From the NCBI RefSeq assembly GCF_003664585.1, contig NZ_RCHI01000021.1, forward strand, positions 1 to 51,421: a stretch of 51,421 nt of DNA, in the 5' to 3' direction. The notes below the pieces were generated by a model. The model was not told the DNA's origin. It ran no database searches and saw nothing but the letters and a program-made list of their open reading frames with translations. Shown here in pieces: positions 49,379 through 51,421 of the stretch (the stretch's first letter is position 1; every line of letters begins with the position of its first letter). This stretch comes from Paenirhodobacter hankyongi (GTDB lineage Bacteria > Pseudomonadota > Alphaproteobacteria > Rhodobacterales > Rhodobacteraceae). The position numbers and the translations under genes were made by a program.

Positions 49379-50647
49379 ATGACGCCGGTTCCGCCCGCCG
49401 CCCCGCAGCGGCCCGACCCAGAGCATGTTGCCGCGCATGACACCGCGTGGCTGCTGGTGCAGATCCGCTGGGTGGCGATCGCCAGCCAGTTCGCCGCCAC
49501 CGTCTATGCCGCGCAGGTGCTGGGCATCGACCTGCCGCGCGGCGAGATGGCCACGGTCTCGGCGCTGCTTGTCGCCTTCAACCTGCTCACCGCGCTGTCG
49601 CTGCGGCCGAAGGGGCCGCCGGTGCCCGACTGGGTGATTGCCGCGCAGCTCGGCTTCGACACGCTCGCCGGCACGGTGCTGCTGGCGCTGTCGGGCGGTG
49701 CGCAGAACCCCTTCACGCTGCTGCTGCTGGTGCCGGTGATGCTGGCGGTCTCGCTCTGCGCCCCGTCGCGGGCCTTGCCGATCTACCTGCTCGCCAATGC
49801 CTGCTTCTGGGGGCTGACGTTGCTGCCCGCATCGTCCGGGCGCGGTGGCGGGGCGATCTTCCTCGCCTTCATCCTCGCCTCGACCATCCTCAGCTGGTTC
49901 ACCCTGCGCCTGCGCGCGAATCTCGCCGCCCGCGCCGCCGCGATCGAGGCATTGCGCCGCGAACGCGCCGAGGCCGATCAGCTGGTGGGGCTTGGCCTTC
50001 TGGCCTCGGGCATGGCGCACGAGCTCGGCACGCCGCTGACCACGCTTGCCGTCACCCTCGACGACTGGGCCGATCTCGGCCTGCCCGACGAACCCGCCCG
50101 CGGCGCGGCGCTGAGCGCGATGATCGCCGAGGTGAAGCGCTGCCGCGAGATCGTCAGCCGCACCCTGCGCGCCGCCGGCCGCGAGCGTTTCGAGGCCGCC
50201 GCCGAGGCCTGCGCCGAGACCGAATTCCGCCGCCTGCTCGCGCTGTGGAGCACGACGCGCGACCGGCCCCCGGTGCCGCTCACCATCGCTCCGGGCACGC
50301 GGGCACGCTTCCTGACCGAACCGATGTTCGAGGCGGCGGCGCTCAACCTGCTCGACAATGCCGAGGCGGCGGCGCCCGGCACGCTGTCGGCCACGCTGAC
50401 GGTCACCGCCGGGGAGGTCGTCTTCACCCTGACCGACCGCGGTCCCGGCTTTCCGGCCGCGGTGCTCGACCATCCCGGCGCGCCCTTCGTCTCGGGCAGC
50501 CCCGAGGCCGGCCGCGGCCTTGGCCTCTTCCTCACCCGCAATGCGCTTGCCCGTCTCGGCGGGCGGATGGAGCTTGCCAACAGCGACAGGGGCGCGGTGA
50601 TCCGCATCACCCTGCCGCGCCTTGACCGCGACGGAGACCTTGCATGA
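49379..50647 (+). CDS. regB: redox-sensing histidine kinase, RegB/PrrB/ActS-like
   Basis: A 422-residue membrane sensor kinase. Residues ~25-180 form about six helices and contain the quinone-binding heptapeptide GGAQNPF (106-112). The H-box GMAHELGTPLTTL gives phosphorylated His214. RCREI carries Cys255 at the position of the redox-active Cys of RegB, and a C-terminal ATPase domain shows NLLDNAEAAA and the G-box GRGLGLFL. RegB-type kinases sense quinone pool/oxygen and control respiration, photosynthesis and N2 or CO2 fixation. It is followed with ATGA overlap by its response regulator, an ActSR-like order rather than the divergent regB/senC-regA layout of Rhodobacter. Confidence 0.87.
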   Translation: MTPVPPAAPQRPDPEHVAAHDTAWLLVQIRWVAIASQFAATVYAAQVLGIDLPRGEMATVSALLVAFNLLTALSLRPKGPPVPDWVIAAQLGFDTLAGTVLLALSGGAQNPFTLLLLVPVMLAVSLCAPSRALPIYLLANACFWGLTLLPASSGRGGGAIFLAFILASTILSWFTLRLRANLAARAAAIEALRRERAEADQLVGLGLLASGMAHELGTPLTTLAVTLDDWADLGLPDEPARGAALSAMIAEVKRCREIVSRTLRAAGRERFEAAAEACAETEFRRLLALWSTTRDRPPVPLTIAPGTRARFLTEPMFEAAALNLLDNAEAAAPGTLSATLTVTAGEVVFTLTDRGPGFPAAVLDHPGAPFVSGSPEAGRGLGLFLTRNALARLGGRMELANSDRGAVIRITLPRLDRDGDLA

Positions 50648-51195
50648 CCGATGACGCCCCCCGCCGCCTGCTGATCGTCGAGGATGACGCCCGCCTTGCC
50701 GCGACGCTTGCCGAATCCTTCCTGCGCCGCGGCTATCAGGTGCAGGTCGCCGCGCGCGAGGCGGGCGCGCTCGAGACCGCGCGGCGCCACCCGCCGACCC
50801 ATGCGATCGTCGATCTGAAGCTCGCCGAGGGCTCAGGGCTTGGTGTCGTGCAGGGGCTGGCCGCGCGCGATCCGCAGACCCGGATCGTCGTGCTGACCGG
50901 CTTTGCCGCGATCTCGACCGCGGTCGAGGCGATCAAGCTCGGCGCCACGCAATACCTTGCGAAACCCGCGACCGCGCGCGAGATCGAGGCCGCCTTCGGC
51001 CATCGCGCGGGCGAGGCCCTGCCCGAGATCGAGGCGCCGCAGACCGGGCTGCGCGAACAGGAATGGGAGCTGATCCAGCGCACCCTCGCCGAGGCCGACT
51101 TCAACATCTCCGAGGCGGCGCGGCGGCTCGGCCTGCACCGGCGCACGCTGGCGCGCAAGCTGGCGGCGCGGCGCGAGGGCGGCGAGGCGGACTGA
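50644..51195 (+). CDS. regA: response regulator, RegA/PrrA/ActR-like
   Basis: A 183-residue response regulator. The receiver domain has LLIVEDDARLA (acidic pocket), the phospho-acceptor Asp in AIVDLKLAEGSG, Thr in VLTGFA and Lys in YLAKPA. A short linker leads to a Fis-type HTH (NISEAARRLGLHRRTLARKL), very close to RegA's NVSETARRLNMHRRTLQR. It is the cognate partner of the kinase upstream. RegA targets include terminal oxidase genes, and the cytochrome bd subunit gene cydX is convergent directly downstream. Confidence 0.9.
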   Translation: MTDDAPRRLLIVEDDARLAATLAESFLRRGYQVQVAAREAGALETARRHPPTHAIVDLKLAEGSGLGVVQGLAARDPQTRIVVLTGFAAISTAVEAIKLGATQYLAKPATAREIEAAFGHRAGEALPEIEAPQTGLREQEWELIQRTLAEADFNISEAARRLGLHRRTLARKLAARREGGEAD

Positions 51196-51199
51196 AAAG

Positions 51200-51228
51200 G
51201 CCGCCCGGGGTAAGGAGACCCGGGCGGC
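51200..51228. terminator. terminator hairpin between regA-like and cydX
   Basis: GCCGCCCGGG (51200-51209) and CCCGGGCGGC (51219-51228) form a 10-bp stem with a 9-nt loop. On the minus strand it is followed by CTTTT, so it is best suited to end the cyd transcript, and may work in both directions. Confidence 0.7.
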
Positions 51229-51300
51229 GAGTGAACCCAAGACCAAAGGGACGCGGTCAGGGCTTTGCGGCGGCTGGACCCCGCCGCGAAGGGGGTGGGG

Positions 51301-51421
51301 TCACGGCTTCGGGTCGTGACCGCCGATCATCTTCCGATCGTTGAGCATTTCGAGCCACATTGCGTTAGCGACGGCGATGAGGGCAGCGAGGGGGAGGCCG
51401 AGGATCCAGGCGAAGTACCAC
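51301..51421 (-). CDS. cydX: cytochrome bd oxidase small subunit CydX, partial
   Basis: Reading leftward from the window edge, the frame gives WYFAWILGLPLAALIAVANA, then MWLEMLNDRKMIGGHDPKP and a stop at 51303-51301. This is a CydX/YbgT-type single-helix protein; the typical family start is MWYFAWILG, so only the initial Met codon is missing apart from its last base. CydX stabilises the haems of the cytochrome bd quinol oxidase CydAB in the inner membrane. By normal gene order cydB and cydA should lie just outside the window. It was found by translating the short minus-strand frame. Confidence 0.87.
   Translation of the reverse strand, partial: WYFAWILGLPLAALIAVANAMWLEMLNDRKMIGGHDPKP

Overview
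The window is high-GC DNA with long, tightly packed operons joined by ATGA overlaps. It most likely comes from an alphaproteobacterium of the Rhodobacteraceae/Paracoccaceae type. The support is a RegB/RegA-type redox two-component pair (quinone heptapeptide GGAQNPF, redox Cys in RCREI, Fis-type HTH), a CydX small subunit at the right edge, many ABC importers, and TTGAC-type -35 boxes with weak -10 boxes. The extreme left edge is the end of an IS3-family insertion sequence. No rRNA, tRNA, CRISPR or phage genes were seen.

Layout. 1-93: IS end. 425-3247: TetR regulator and a trimethylamine-dehydrogenase/old-yellow-enzyme-type demethylase. 3727-8195: polyamine/opine-type ABC importer (two permeases, binding protein, ATPase) with an XRE-cupin regulator. 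8226-8477: small membrane protein. 8674-16740: LysR regulator, dipeptide-type ABC importer with a fused double ATPase, and a CocE/NonD-type hydrolase. 17018-18022: GntR regulator with two winged helices. 18314-29565: a 12-gene rightward operon holding a second PotABCD-like importer with two ATPases, two SDR dehydrogenases, a CE4 hydrolase resembling cyclic imide hydrolase/HpPgdA, a small CxxC protein, a CobW-type GTPase, a leaderless binding-protein paralogue and an asparaginase-type amidase. 38280-29570 (leftward): a 6-hydroxynicotinate-reductase-like Fe-S flavoprotein, UPF0280, two DUF1185 paralogues, a branched-chain-amino-acid-type importer with fused LivHM, and MarR. 38760-42565: HyuA/HyuB ATP-dependent lactamase subunits. 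46560-42626 (leftward): NicA/NicB-like molybdenum hydroxylase with three cytochrome c motifs. 46907-49232: PLP aminotransferase and UDP-glucuronate epimerase. 49379-51195: RegB/RegA pair. 51301-51421: cydX, cut by the window edge.

Main interpretation. A palindrome, TTTGCATRCAAA, occurs in front of five transcription units: the GntR gene, the 12-gene importer operon, the reductase operon, hyuAB and the Mo-hydroxylase. This suggests one GntR-controlled regulon of about 29 kb. Its content fits uptake and catabolism of a nitrogen heterocycle: hydroxylation of an N-heteroaromatic ring by the Mo enzyme with electrons passed to cytochrome c, ring reduction by the Hnr-like enzyme (perhaps flavinylated by UPF0280), ATP-dependent opening of the lactam by HyuAB and/or imide cleavage by the CE4 protein, amide hydrolysis by the asparaginase-like enzyme, and oxidation by the SDRs. 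A reductive nicotinate-like route is the closest known model. The substrate is not proven, and no enamidase is present, so the route would differ from the known fermentative one.
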